Positions 29,522 to 41,264 of a stretch of 64,000 bases of DNA are shown one piece after another. Made by a program: the position numbers and the translations under genes. How positions within the stretch are numbered: the stretch's first letter is position 1; each line of letters starts with the position of its first letter. This stretch comes from Bugula neritina (taxonomy: Eukaryota > Bryozoa > Gymnolaemata > Cheilostomatida > Bugulidae). The notes under the pieces were generated by a model that saw only the letters and a list, made by a program, of their open reading frames with translations, did not search any database and was not told where the DNA came from. The stretch spans positions 21,425,200 to 21,489,199 of the forward strand of contig OZ037768.1 in assembly GCA_964035545.1 (NCBI GenBank), read 5' to 3'.

Positions 29522-31501
29522 GTTTGAAGAAGGCAAACCTGATGTAAATATTTGGTTATATAACTATAAGCACGTGCTATACAAACAGAGTTAGATATAC
29601 ATAAATATTATACTGTAACTTACACTAACATTAACAGCAGCTGCAAGAGGTATTTATTTTGTTATACTTAGAATCAGGCAAACAGAATATTATAGTTATT
29701 CTTACTGCTATGTTATAATCATAGTACTTTAAATTATAGAATAAATTAATCATTATAATTAATATTTTTACTAATGTGACATTTATATTTTTCTCAATAC
29801 ACTTTTAGTTTTACTTTTAGCACTTAAATGTACGGTTATTGACAGCTTTAATTTTCAAATTGTGCGACATCATTTCTACTGTAGCTTCAAGTTGAGTTCA
29901 AGTCCATGCTTACTCTGACTCCTGGCCTCGTGCTGATATTTCAGTTAAAATCAAATTATTTTCAATTTGAACTATCATTTAGATTTAATAATAATACTAA
30001 CTTAGTAATACTAATGTCTAATAACTAATATTAATAAGTAATAATATTACATTTGGTTTTACTAATAGTAATAAAAATAGCAAATGCAATACTACTACTA
30101 GTACTAGTAGTAGTACTGATACTCTTAACTGATAGTAATACTAAATCTAATACTAATAGTAGGAGTATCAAGTACAACTAAATTTTAGAAGTTCAAATTA
30201 ACTTCAACAATAATGATTAATTCTAAAACTAAAAGTTTTACTCAAAGTAAAAGAAAAACTAAGACTAAGAGTAAGAGTAAAACTAAAGGTAAAACTAAAT
30301 GAAACAATTACAACTTACAAGACATAAAACTAAAGGCTAGAAAGATTCAATAAAAAAAATAAAGAAAAATAAAATGGCTTCGAATTAGCAGTCGTCATTT
30401 CATCGTTTTATACAAAATACTAATAGTAACAACCTTACAGTTATAATGAATATGAAATTACTATAAATTAGTATTACAATTATTGATCGAAGAAATGAAA
30501 TTGAATGGAAGAAGAAAATGCCCAAACAGGAAAGAGCTGTTGCTATGACCAATAGCATAGGGCTAAGCTGCTATCAACCAATAATAGTACGACTCCGCGT
30601 GAGATTGAAGTGGTGGCGGGAATTTGGGTGCAACGACAAGACTACCTAGACTTCCGAACAGACACTGAGTGTGTGAGGCTGAGTATCAATTTCTTTTATG
30701 GTCACTACGTCACAGCACTCAACAGTGATTAGTGTAAATATTTTTCTAATCTTAATGTTTTAAAACTGTTCACACAGGTACACATAGTCATATTTATACT
30801 GATAGTGTTGTACTCTGTCAGCTCAATATTCATATTCATATTGAATTTGATATTAACTTTAAGTTTCACGTTGACTTTCTGCTTTCAGTTTCAGTACCAA
30901 GGCCAAACTGAAACGTTAAAATTAAATCATTCATTTTTTAATCAATAGAATTAAATGACACGCTTTTAGTGTCAGTTTGACTCACATTCACTCGACCTCG
31001 TGCTGGTAGGCTTTGAGTTTGTCTTGTTTCAGTTTGAGTTTAACTGTTTAAGTCACATTCACTGTGAGACTGAGTGTGACAGTGACTGTCTAATTGTAAT
31101 TCGGGATCATCGTTCAGAGCCAGTCTCGCTGCGACTGTCACTATGACTATAAGTATAACCATCAGTAGGACTTAGATTCTTAGAATATTATTATCATATT
31201 ATAATTATGATAACCAATATGAATATGAATATGAATCGAAATATCAATTATGATTATGCCTTATGGTTATCATTAAATTTGATATTTTTAAAATAGTAAT
31301 ATTAATCAGCATGAGCATGGCATTAACTATAACTCAATAAGTGTAACAATAAAATAAAAATTAAATAGTATTTTCGCACTCATAGTGATAGTCATAATGA
31401 TAGCTGAAAAAGAATTTGTCAATTTCTTTACGCTGATCTTATGCTTTGGTTTTGGCAACAATTATTAAAGCTAAAATTTTAATTTTTGTTGCAGGTGAAA
31501 G
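29522..31501. other. Divergent ARMC6/ESCO intergenic region
   Basis: About 2 kb between two divergent start codons. Cryptically simple DNA (29950-30300 and 30820-31350) surrounds a less simple island at 30530-30700 with CCAAT boxes and an E2F-like site. The perfect 24-bp palindrome at 30091-30114 (half actactactagt) is part of the simple-sequence tract. The ESCO ATG is preceded by an acceptor-like tttttgttgcag (AG at about 31494), which suggests a non-coding first exon near 30650-30780. Confidence 0.55.
30549..30622. promoter_or_regulatory. Probable ESCO promoter island with two CCAAT boxes and an E2F-type site
   Basis: CCAAT at 30549-30553 and again at 30578-30582, then ggcgggaa at 30615-30622, an exact match to the E2F core. 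This arrangement is typical of genes induced in S phase, which suits a cohesin acetyltransferase. It could also serve ARMC6, about 1 kb away. Motif-based only. Confidence 0.5.
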
Positions 31502-34500
31502 ATGTTGCCAATTGAACAATCTCCCTCAAAGCAGGCAGTTATACGCAGTCAAAGGTTATTAGATTGGGTAGAAAAGTCTAGTTTGGGTCTTCCACCCTCC
31601 ATTACCTCTGACAGTATTTCTAGTCCGCATAAAAAGCGATCTCGTAAAAGAAAAACTGTTCAAGATGAAAATAAAAACATTGACTTGACACCAGAATCGA
31701 AGAAACTGCGTCAAACTTATAGCAGATCAGAACCATTGTCTCCCTCAAAGTTTTACGTGCCCACAGGAAACAATGTTAAAAATAGCAAGGTTTGTTTTAT
31801 ACGAGCTACTAGCTTATACGTCATGGTGTGTTGCTCGAATGTCATGTAGCTAACAGAATTTTCGCATATAGTTTTTGAAGCAAGAAAGCTTTTAAAGAAA
31901 GCAACTCTGTTTCTTGCTTAGTAGAATTTTAGTTTTCTCGAAACTAGTTACCTCTGTTACCTCTGCCTAGTTCTTAAGTCGGTTTTTCTCAGATTCAGAA
32001 ATGCGCATTTAATGGTATGTAAAGTCATTGAATGGTATAAGTCATTGAATAGTATGAGTCATTACATGGTATGGCTCATTTTATTCAGGCATTTATTTTA
32101 CCGTCGACTCCGGAATCAAAGCGAAGCACTTCTTCTGGTTGCTTCTCACCAGATAAACTGGAAGGCGTGTTTGTCAGGAAGCGAGCTTCTTCGTGTCAAC
32201 AGAAGACGCTCTCGGACTCTGATTCGCCTCCTTCAACGCCTTCAGTGAAGACATCCAATTCTCTGAAGCTGCCCTGTAGCCTTGACTCTCCCGGTAGGGT
32301 GGTGTTATATTTGTGTCTACTTTGGAGGTAGTTTCATATTTGAACTATCTCACCGAGTGTGCAAAATTGTTTAGACTAAAATTTCTTTCATGGATGGCAA
32401 AAACTCAAACTCCTAATTTCAGTCCTTTTATTGGCGATACATCTATCATAACTGGTAATAATGGCAACACCTCTAATTTATGTCGGTTCAGTAGTCAACA
32501 GTTTAATGGACTAGTTTAGAAGGCTAGATTAGTTCCTGCTCCTGGTCTGTATGTTACTGATTACCTCATAATTGACTCACCACAGGCTTCGTGTCTCATT
32601 TGTGATGCATTTCGTGGTTTTTTGACTTCAACAAATTTTAAGGAATGAAATTTGAAAAAAGGAAAAGCTCATACCCACCAGTTCTGCACCTTCCATTTAT
32701 TTACTTCACTTTCTGTTCTGATCAAAGGTTGGCTGCTGGAGGTAACTTTGACTAAACGTGAAACTGAGCCCGTCTATGTAATATTAAAGCAGATTTCAGT
32801 TGCTGCAAAGTTTCTATTGCCATGTGTATGTTGAATCTATGGTCATATAATTGTAAAAGTTGAAAAAATGTGACGAAAAATGGTATTGTAAAAAAGAATA
32901 ATTGTCAACTTGACAGTCACAGAGCCGACGCGTACACCAAGTACTGGTGGGAAGAAGTTCTCTAAACTTGGCCACAGACTGCAGAGTAAAACCGCTTTGC
33001 AAGTTATTAAGGAATCTATCAAAAAGAGCACGAGACAAGTCAGGTCACAGAAAGGCTCAGGTGTGTTGGCAAACTGAACCCCCTTAGTGTTGTGATATAC
33101 CTTTAGTTTGTTTTAATACCTGGTTTAGCCTCTCATCTCCACATTTTGTTGTGTGTGTAAAGTAACAGTCCAAGTTGCCATGTTGCTTGGTTAATTATTA
33201 ATGTAATGATACAGTTGCTAAGCGATGAAGTAGATTCTCTAGTGTTAATAGAAAGAATACAATATTATATTGAAGCCTCTTTTGTGTTCATCTGTTCAAT
33301 TTGTAGAAAACTTGCTAGTCATGTTTCAATTTCCTAGTACGTGTTTAGAATATAAGTCTAGCTCAGCCAATTATGTGTTTTGTAAATATTTGAGACAATT
33401 CTGGTTAAGATAATTTCTTTTAAAATTTTGTTTGCATTCATTCAACTTCGTTTTTTACTCGACCCCCAGACAATTTTCTAGTTCAACCACTAGTAGGGTA
33501 GTCTTTCTGATACAGTTGAATTGTGCAGGTAAGAGACACGAGGCGGTAAAGCCGAAGATATGTAGAAGTAGTGTAGAAGGCAGCACTACAGACACAGAGA
33601 TGAACGTCAGCGCCTCGTCTCTACCCAGCAACAGCCACTCTCCCTCTCTTAGTCTCGTCAGCAAACCTAATCATATCAATAAATGTACTGTTGATAATAA
33701 CTCTAACATAAACCCTTATATCGATACGCGTAATCAGAGACCTGGTAGTGCTGATAGGTGTAATGCAGTGATATCAGATGATATTGACAAATCCAACAAC
33801 ACGCTTGTTGAAGAAAAAAGGTGGGTTTCACTTTAGAGTTGTTGGCATAGCATGCTGCTTCATATTTATCAGTACGGCTCACAGTGCAAACTAATTTGAC
33901 TATAGTATATGTAGTTAGTAGTATCACGAAGTAGCAGGTAATGTAACAGTAATACAGAATAGTAATTGGTAATGTTTTCTGGAAATTCATAATATAAGTC
34001 GTGTTAATGTGAAACTGGATTATCCTAATTTACAGCCTAAACTTAGTTTCTAACTTTTAACTTATTAACATATTTTTGCTGCTAAGGAAAGGCCGATTGC
34101 TGACTCAGCTATATTCCACACTTTCTCGTCTCAACATGGTGTGTGCTCTGCATATGTAAAACTTATCATTTTGATTAGGAAACCAATTTATTATCTATGA
34201 ATGTGTTCTTATCTATTTACACTCGCTCTAAGTAAGAAAAAGTCTGTATGAAGTTTTTGCAATGGCCATGCTGAATTGCTGAGAGATTTTAGAGTTATCA
34301 TCTCATTGTTTATGGTGTCTGAATTCATTCTATTTATATTCCTAGGCTTGTCCAGAAAAAGCTGCTGCCATTATTTCAGAGGAATGCTGTCAGCAAAGAT
34401 AAAACTCAGAAGGAGCAGTTGGTTATTGTGAGTTACTAAGTTTGTTCATACTGTTTATTTATAACCTGTATTATGAAATTGAAAAAGCAGAATTTGTTCC

Positions 34501-36892
34501 TGATTTTTATCATCACAACTGAGATTAAAAATTCATCTTTAGCTATCAACAGTTATGGTTGTGCATTATCTTTTCTGTTGCATATATAACCATTTGATTT
34601 TTATACAACTCACCTTTTTGTAATGGAGATTGTCTTCTTACTGCAAGTCCTTAGTTCACCTTAGTTTGGAGTTGTCTCTTCCTTCTGTAAGCACAAAGGT
34701 ATGATAACTTCTACATGCTGATACAGGATGCCGGCCAGAAGAACCTCGACGAGGCCCACCAGTGCTCCGTGTGTCGGATGATCTACTCGAGAGGAAATGC
34801 CGATGACGAAGCTGTGCACAGGCAGTTCCATTCCAGTCTTCTTCAGGCTCTGAAATTCTCCGTTAGTTTATAAATTTCCCATTTCATTTTTGTCTTTATC
34901 TCTATATTCATCTGATCGCCATATCATTGTACGATTTATGTTGTATATATGACTAAATATGGCATTGCCTTTGTAATAAATATGAACATCTGATATGTAA
35001 CGAGGCTTTATTCATTATTACATCATAGCTGCTTCTATTCAAGTGTGTTGTATATTCTGTTTGGAAGGGCTGGAAGAAAGAGCACGTTGCAGAGAAAGGA
35101 GACACCTTCCGGGTGGTGTATATAGACTACAACGACCCCCCGCATTGCCGCAAGAAGGTGAGGCATAATAGCGTAGCTGAACTAGTAGAACTGATGCTAA
35201 GATGCACTCTCTGATGCGGGAGGTGGTTATAACACTGCCAGTTTGTAGTTTCTTTCTCTGACATTTTATGCTCTCAAAGAGAGGTTTACACATGATTTTT
35301 CAAATAACAAATTTCGCTGTGTGTGTAGTCTGATAAAGTATAGGTTACACACACAAACACAGTATATTGATTTACTAGTTGTTTACCTGCAGGTGGAGGC
35401 TTTGAAGGTGATACTCGATCAGGAACTCGGTTATGTTCAGGAACAGGAAATACTTAAACCAAACAGACGGGTAAGTGGTTCACTTTTGACCTTTCACCCT
35501 GTGATTGGTCCACATTATAGTTTGTGTGAAGTGATTTGCTCTTTTTCAGCCAATAATAATTACGATTTGATGACTAGCGATATAGGCATTGCGTGATCAT
35601 GTATACTCTGTAAAAACCATTTTCTGTACCAACTTATACTCTACATAAAAACTCGCGTGGGTTTATAGTCACTATCCCTGTGAGAACCCCTGGTGGAAAT
35701 GTGTTTTTTAAAGTGCGCTAAGGACTTTTCCGTATGTAACACAGGAGCAATTATGATTGGATGCTCTTCCTAATATCACCAATGGCTTTTGTTAAGGTTC
35801 GAACTCATGACTTTGTGTTTACTAAGTCAGTGCTCTAACCTCTAGAGTCTAGACAAATTTATGTTTTACATAAAGCTTTATAAACAAATAGTTAACTTGA
35901 CAGAAAACATAGGTCCACTAGTTCTGCTAAGTTTCAGTCATACGATTTGAATTCCATTATCACGGTTTGCCCAACTGATACGAGCATTCAATGACCCGCC
36001 TCTTCCTGTAGGTGTATCTGTACGTGAGCGAGGAGAAGCAGATCCGTGGAGTCTGCATAGCCGAGTACATTAGTCGAGCTAACAGACTGGAGGGAGACAA
36101 GGCGAGTGTGGACTCTGTGAGAGCTCAACTGGGTATCAACAGACTCTGGGTGTACGCTAAATACAGGAGACAGGGGGTAGCTACGACCCTGCTCAATGCC
36201 ATACGGTCAGTGGATTATCTCCCCGATGTTATTACAGATATGGGAATGTTATGGGTGCTATGCTAACGAAAATCACTTGAAACAGCACTGAGTTTGAGGT
36301 GACTGAGTGCAGTTGTTGGAGGTTCTTGAGTTTGAAGTTGGGACAACAGTTTAAATACAAATACTTGTACTCAGTTACCTCCAACTCGGTGCTGCTTATA
36401 GTGATATTCTAAGTGAACTGGCAGAGGAATACTGTTAGCTCTTTGCATAATCAACCATTATATTTATATTGTTGAAAAGGCATCTTAACTACTCTCACAT
36501 GCTTAGTATAGCTTATATCTGCTATACAAGTTTCAGTTACAATTTGCCCTATTAGAATGACAACTCCTACTAGCATGGTTTCGACTAACGAAGTTTTCTG
36601 ACTTTTATGGAAGAGAACACCTTTAAAAAAGATTTTTGTTGCAAGTAAAATATTTTACGCTTATAACTGTTGCAAAAGAAATATATATATCTAGGTTTGA
36701 CTCAATAGTTTCTTGCGTGTGAAGATGGGCGTGTGGTGTTACTATTTTATGGCCTTGTATTTCAGGGCAACCTTTGGAATGGGAGTATGTATCGGCAGCA
36801 GTGACATGGCCTTCTCAGACCCAACTAGTCATGGCAAACAGTTTGCTGCCAGATATACCGGTACTTCCAGCTTCCTCATCTACAAGCCTTAG
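31502..36892 (+). CDS. ESCO2: ESCO1/2-type N-acetyltransferase (sister-chromatid cohesion)
   Basis: Acetylates SMC3 to lock cohesin onto replicated DNA during S phase. Exons 31502-31789, 32089-32293, 32917-33060, 33529-33820, 34346-34427, 34727-34861, 35068-35157, 35393-35470, 36012-36205, 36766-36892; 544 residues (human ESCO2 about 600). The first 320 residues are basic, Ser/Pro-rich and presumably disordered (SPHKKRSRKRK, SPSKFYVPTG). Residues about 338-382 form the C2H2 finger: Cys350, Cys353, His368, His372 in QCSVCRMIY...HRQFH. The GNAT domain follows with GWKKEHV, QELGYVQEQE, VSEEKQIRGVCIAEYI, the acetyl-CoA loop YRRQGVATTLLNAIR, and the family ending SSDMAFSDPTSHGKQFAARY...SSFLIYKP. 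Assignment to ESCO1 or ESCO2 is not possible from this; many invertebrates have a single gene. Candidate poly(A) signals lie at 37648 and 37658. Confidence 0.94.
32012..32088 (+). repeat. 17-bp tandem repeat just upstream of ESCO exon 2
   Basis: Four imperfect units: atggtatgtaaagtcattga, atggtataagtcattga, atagtatgagtcattac, atggtatggctcatttt. The last one runs into the pyrimidine tract and acceptor ttattcag (AG at 32087-32088). Confidence 0.7.
35647..35845 (-). repeat. tRNA-derived SINE, family A, copy 2
   Basis: Near-full match along its length to 5950-6140. The minus-strand tRNA-like head has A box ggttagagcactg and B box gagttcgaacc, followed by a body with gagcatccaatcataa and gtgttacatacgg. 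It lies in the ESCO intron 35471-36011. Confidence 0.75.
36268..36409. mobile_element. 142-bp foldback element (MITE-like)
   Basis: Two arms of about 43 bp in inverted orientation: the left begins gaaaatcacttgaaacagca and the right, read on the complement, begins gaatatcactataagcagca. Both continue with cgagtt/gaggt-type blocks at roughly 80% identity or better by eye. A 55-bp unrelated spacer separates them. It lies in the last ESCO intron (36206-36765). The target duplication is not clear. Confidence 0.75.
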
Positions 36893-38250
36893 AACTCTAA
36901 AGTTCTTAGGGAATCTGCCTCCCCCCCCCCCCTCCGCAATGGAGAAATATAGTTTATAGTAACTTATGCTATTTTATCAAATTAAGCTCAGTTTATGTCA
37001 CAAGTTTTTACCATAAATTAATTACATTATATACATAGTTATTATAGTGAATAATGCTTTTTAATCTTTTATCTATGCTTCTTTTGTAATGTTTTATTGT
37101 ACTGTTGAAAGAATATTGAATTTTGTTTTGTTATATCACAAATGCTTATTTAGATTGTAAATATACATGTTTTGTATTTTTGTTGATATCTTTGGAAAAA
37201 ATATTGATATGAAATTCAAATATTGATAGAAAAATGAAATAAGAATTTTATTGGTTCTAGTAAGCTGGAAATATTATAATTGAAATATTTCAGCTAGTGA
37301 AAATGGTTGTAAATATAATGTTCTTCTGTTGAAAACACCATACTTTTTCTATTTATTTGACTTAACCTGGCTATCTCATTTCATCAGTATTGAAACCTAG
37401 CATGTCTGTAATTGTAAAATAATGCGGTAGTTCACATTCCCTGAACAAGTGAAGTTTCTTGTCATAGCACATACCTCTGCAAGGTATCCATTCAAAGACA
37501 TCAAGTAGCAGGATTGATAAACACCTTCATTAAGTTGATGAGTATAGTTTGAAGTTGTCTACTTCTACCTATCAACTTATCCTAACTTGAATTACATATT
37601 GTCACACAGAAATACATAGTTACCTCCCATGTGTTGCAAGATATTTGAATAAACGCAATAAAGCCAATCTTTCTATATAAAAGCGTTCAAGAATTGTCAC
37701 TACCTAAAAGTTGAAGTGGACATTAGTTTGTGAGTAGTTGTAAATTTTACCAGAAAAATTTGAAGATGTCCTTCACAATCTATTGAAAAATTGCAACGAA
37801 CATTTCTGACTTTTAGACTCAAACAAGACATTATAGCATTTGATTAAGATTCCTGTAATACTTTTAAACTTAAACATGATGATGTAAAAATTTGAAAGAA
37901 AATTTTATAAATCTATAGCAATTTATATATGTAGTCACGGTCAGCCAAGGTACAACACTTGACTTCTTAAAATATTGTTTACGTTTAAACACGGCGTGTT
38001 TTCGCAGGTGCATACGTGTTGTCAATACCTCCAATATTTGTCGATCGTGGCTGTCAGATTGTTCCCAGCATGCTGACACAAGTAATCCCCTTGAATAAAG
38101 CAAAAAGTTCATAGCCGTGTCTCCCATTTCTATTTGCTTTATTGTGCAAACATGTCTAAAACAATGAAAACTAACTAATCTATTAGAACACTGTTAGATG
38201 TTGTTGAATTTCACTGGCACAAACATCCAATTGCTAATCTATTTGAAGTC
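36893..38250. other. Intergenic: ESCO 3' UTR and upstream region of the next gene
   Basis: Mainly AT-rich 3' UTR-like sequence with AATAAA at 37648 and 37658. An 85-codon minus-strand frame (37870-38127) starts 124 bp from the next gene's ATG in divergent orientation. It resembles nothing I know and has no other support. Confidence 0.45.
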
Positions 38251-39418
38251 ATGGCAAGCACCAAGCAGCACCTGCAAGGAAAGTCTACACCCTCATGTAC
38301 ATGCGATACAGCAAAATATGACAACAGTGGTAGTCAAAAAGTGAGAAAGAAAGGCTGTATTGTGGTGAGGTCAATTTCTTCATTTTAAAAGTATTATATC
38401 TATTGCCCATATTCCAATGAGGTAGTTATTTTTAGATATTCTTTCCTTTAAATATGAATATAAGTTATTGTTATATTATCGTGAATTTGTATTATTATTA
38501 CTACACCGTATGAATATAATTATATTGTTAATATATATCCTAAATATAAATTACTATTGTATTAGAATGAAAATATAATTACTTGATGCTCTACCTTGCT
38601 AGAACACTAACTTTGGATCAAATTTAGCACAAAGACTTCTGAAAAAAAGCCGAAATAAATAAATCAGCTTGTTTTGCACAAGTTTCTTGGTCAATTCAAG
38701 AGGGTTTGACACTAATTTAAATATATAGAGTGTAAATCCTTCTTAAATGAATACATGTTGAAAGGACTGCAATCCATTCAACACGTATATTCCTTCAAAA
38801 ATGACATTCCCTCTATATATACTTAGAATGAGTTACATCTCAGCCTATCGTGTCTTCCTGTTGCAGACACAGAAAAATATACGAATTGTAACCAACGACG
38901 AGATCACCAGAGCGATGTTTCTAGAGAAAGTAAAAACAGACGCCATGTTTGGCCATGGCAAACCAAGACTGCGAGTTTCCGCATCTGCTTTACCATCGAC
39001 CTCTAAGAACTTTGATGTCATGAAACTAATCAGAGAGACTTTAGAGGATTTGTCGTACAATCACCCCATACTTAATAAGAGAAGAGTTGTGAGAAGAAGT
39101 TTACGTTGTGTTACCGACTCGTGGGCAGACGTTGAGGTGACCGATGACTCACACTCTTCAGTTGCTGAGTCAACAACTGATGAAGTTCATCAGGAGCCTA
39201 TAGAGTTGACTGAAAGCATAGTAGAAGAACAAATACAGCATCAATCGCAAGGGGACGTTCATGGTAAAGCCATCATTCTACCAGCTATATACAGTCACCA
39301 AGGCTATAAACCCTTCATAAGGAATTACCATCAGAATAATCAACAATCTGCTAAACTTGACATAAAAGAGGCAGGGAAATATTTGTACATTAGAAACAGA
39401 TTACATCATAGTAGATAA
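38251..39418 (+). CDS. Two-exon gene for an unrecognised 221-residue protein
   Basis: Exon 1 is 38251-38364 (ATG, 38 codons, donor gtg|gtgagg). Exon 2 is 38867-39418 (acceptor tcttcctgttgcag, stop TAA). Both junctions are phase 0, and AATAAA at 39468 lies 50 nt after the stop. The protein starts MASTKQHLQGKSTPSCTC and is basic in the first half (KNIRIVTNDEITRAMFLEKV, GHGKPRLRVSASALPS, then LIRETLEDLSYNHPILNKRR). It has an acidic, Ser/Thr/Glu-rich middle (DVEVTDDSHSSVAESTTDE) and a basic aromatic end (GYKPFIRNYHQNN). There is no signal peptide, membrane segment or catalytic motif that I recognise. It lies between ESCO and MTTP, and the context gives no functional clue. Exon quality suggests a real gene; the function is unknown. 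Confidence 0.65.
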
Positions 39419-39467
39419 AAGTAACACTTTGGCAAGCTGTTGTAGCTGGTATTTTAGTAAAATTCTA

Positions 39468-39473
39468 AATAAA
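39468..39473 (+). terminator. Poly(A) signal of the 38251-39418 gene
   Basis: AATAAA 50 nt after the stop codon, giving a short 3' UTR. Confidence 0.55.
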
Positions 39474-40974
39474 ATATATGAAAATGCTGCATTCAGAATT
39501 TAGTATTGTAGGGTGTGTCTGCAAGTGTCTTAACAATTTATTTAAATTATTTAAAGTGTGTCTTCTCTTAAATAGGTTTTTGGCTTTATAAACCAGTAAT
39601 TTATGACCTGTTTCCAACCAATGCAACTTCTATGCATTTCAAATTGAAGGCAGGTTTTATGAAAGTAACTAAAGGCACTAAGTTTTGATGGCAGTAGTCC
39701 CAAACTGCAAGCTATAGAACTTTTATAAGTCTATGATGCAACTGCGGTCTTATATCTCAATATTGTGTTCACTTTGTAGCCATATTAACTTATCTAAGCC
39801 AACTGGGCACTAAGTTTTGCAACTTTTTTAGTTTTGAATTTATGGTCAATTTGAAACTAAATGTAAATTCTAACCTTGTAATAATCTACAAAAAATCTCT
39901 AGATAATATACTAGGGCAGTAAGGAGTTTGTTATAGAAAAAAATCAAATAAACATTTTTTATTTAGTAGCCAAAGAAGTTTTGTTATTTACAGAAAAAAA
40001 ACAAATATTTTAAACTGCTGTGGGGTTGACCCCTAACATTTATCTGGGAACCAAGCAATATCATTTATGTACAATAATCAATTATTCTATTTTTAGTATG
40101 CAATATAAGACATAATTTCAGTTTTATATTGTAATGCATCTGCAGCATAATTGCTTTTAAGTTTCAGATTTAAAAAAGACTTAAAAATTGATTTTAATAA
40201 ATTGCTAGTTAAAAATTAATTCCTACTCTATTTTATGTAGGCGTGGGAAATTGTTTAATTCATTTAGAAATTTTAAAGGCTGTGAAGAAAAAGTGTATTT
40301 TATTTAATTTTTGCATTTTGCTAATAATTCTTTTATTTTCTAATTTGCAGTAGAATTTGAATTGGACACTTTTTTCCAATTTCAAATGAATTTATTTTGG
40401 AAAAATCATGTAAAAAACAAAGTTTAAAAGTTTTTTTCAATAATATAATTATTTACAGGTACAGAAATTAGAGGTAAATAAAACAATTACAATTGAACAA
40501 ATTAATCTCTGTAAATCATCAGACTGATAAGTAATCTCGACTTTGTTCACTGACAGCGATAAGTAACTTGAGCAAGGAGGTTGATACAGAGCCAGTTATT
40601 TTTCTAATAGAACTGTGCACTGTCTTGAGTTCTCTTTACTCAGGAGGTAAGAAGCGCCCTGTACAGGTTTGCTTCTTGTTATTGAATATTTAGCTCTTTT
40701 TGGAATACCGCGTGCCTGCTCTACCTTTGTCCACTGCTCTCTGTGTATACAAACAATGCAGCTATAACAGATTACTATACAGTTGGCTACATCCAATAGC
40801 ATGAGTTGTGCTCTCTTAGAAAGATGGCAGCTGTATCAGCATCAATATTATTTCTAGAACAATCTATTCAAAGTTACCTTTTTCAATAAGCTTAGTGGCA
40901 ATAAAGTTGCTATGTTGACTGTGAAATTAAAAACAGTTCAAAATAGAACTGCAGAAGATTTTCTTGTGTATGTA

Positions 40975-41190
40975 CTTACACTTACACTACAGTTACAATA
41001 CACTTACATTACACTTACACATACACATGCACTTACAAATTCATTACACTGCACTTACACATGTACTGACATATTCATTACACTGCACTTACACATGCAC
41101 TTACACATTCATTACCCTGTACGTACACATGCATTAAACATTCTTTATATACTCACAATATACACTGCACGTACACTATACAACACAAGA
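40975..41190. repeat. Minisatellite of cacttacacatgcacttacac type
   Basis: Degenerate units of about 34 bp made of cattacactg, cacttacaca and tgcacttaca blocks, downstream of the MTTP stop. Confidence 0.75.
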
Positions 41191-41264
41191 TATTAAAGTT
41201 TTCACAGATGGCAAGTAGGCATGTAATGCGTACCTCACAATATATAGAGATATACTTCTAATAC

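Larger units (their letters stand above)
39419..41264. other. Intergenic between the unknown gene and MTTP
   Basis: AT-rich convergent 3' region. The only structured element is the minisatellite at 40975-41190. The open frame across that repeat (40912-41196) is made by the repeat itself. Confidence 0.5.

Noticed and set aside
32294-32916. Open frames between ESCO exons 2 and 3 (for example 32313-32519)
   Set aside because: Exon 32089-32293 joins 32917-33060 in phase with good splice sites; the intervening frames have no supporting junctions.
37870-38127. 85-codon minus-strand frame divergent from the 38251 gene
   Set aside because: Begins with ATG but has no recognisable domain, partner exon or poly(A) support; kept only as a note on the intergenic region.
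40912-41196. Thr/His/Leu-rich plus-strand frame
   Set aside because: Mostly made of the cacttacaca minisatellite.
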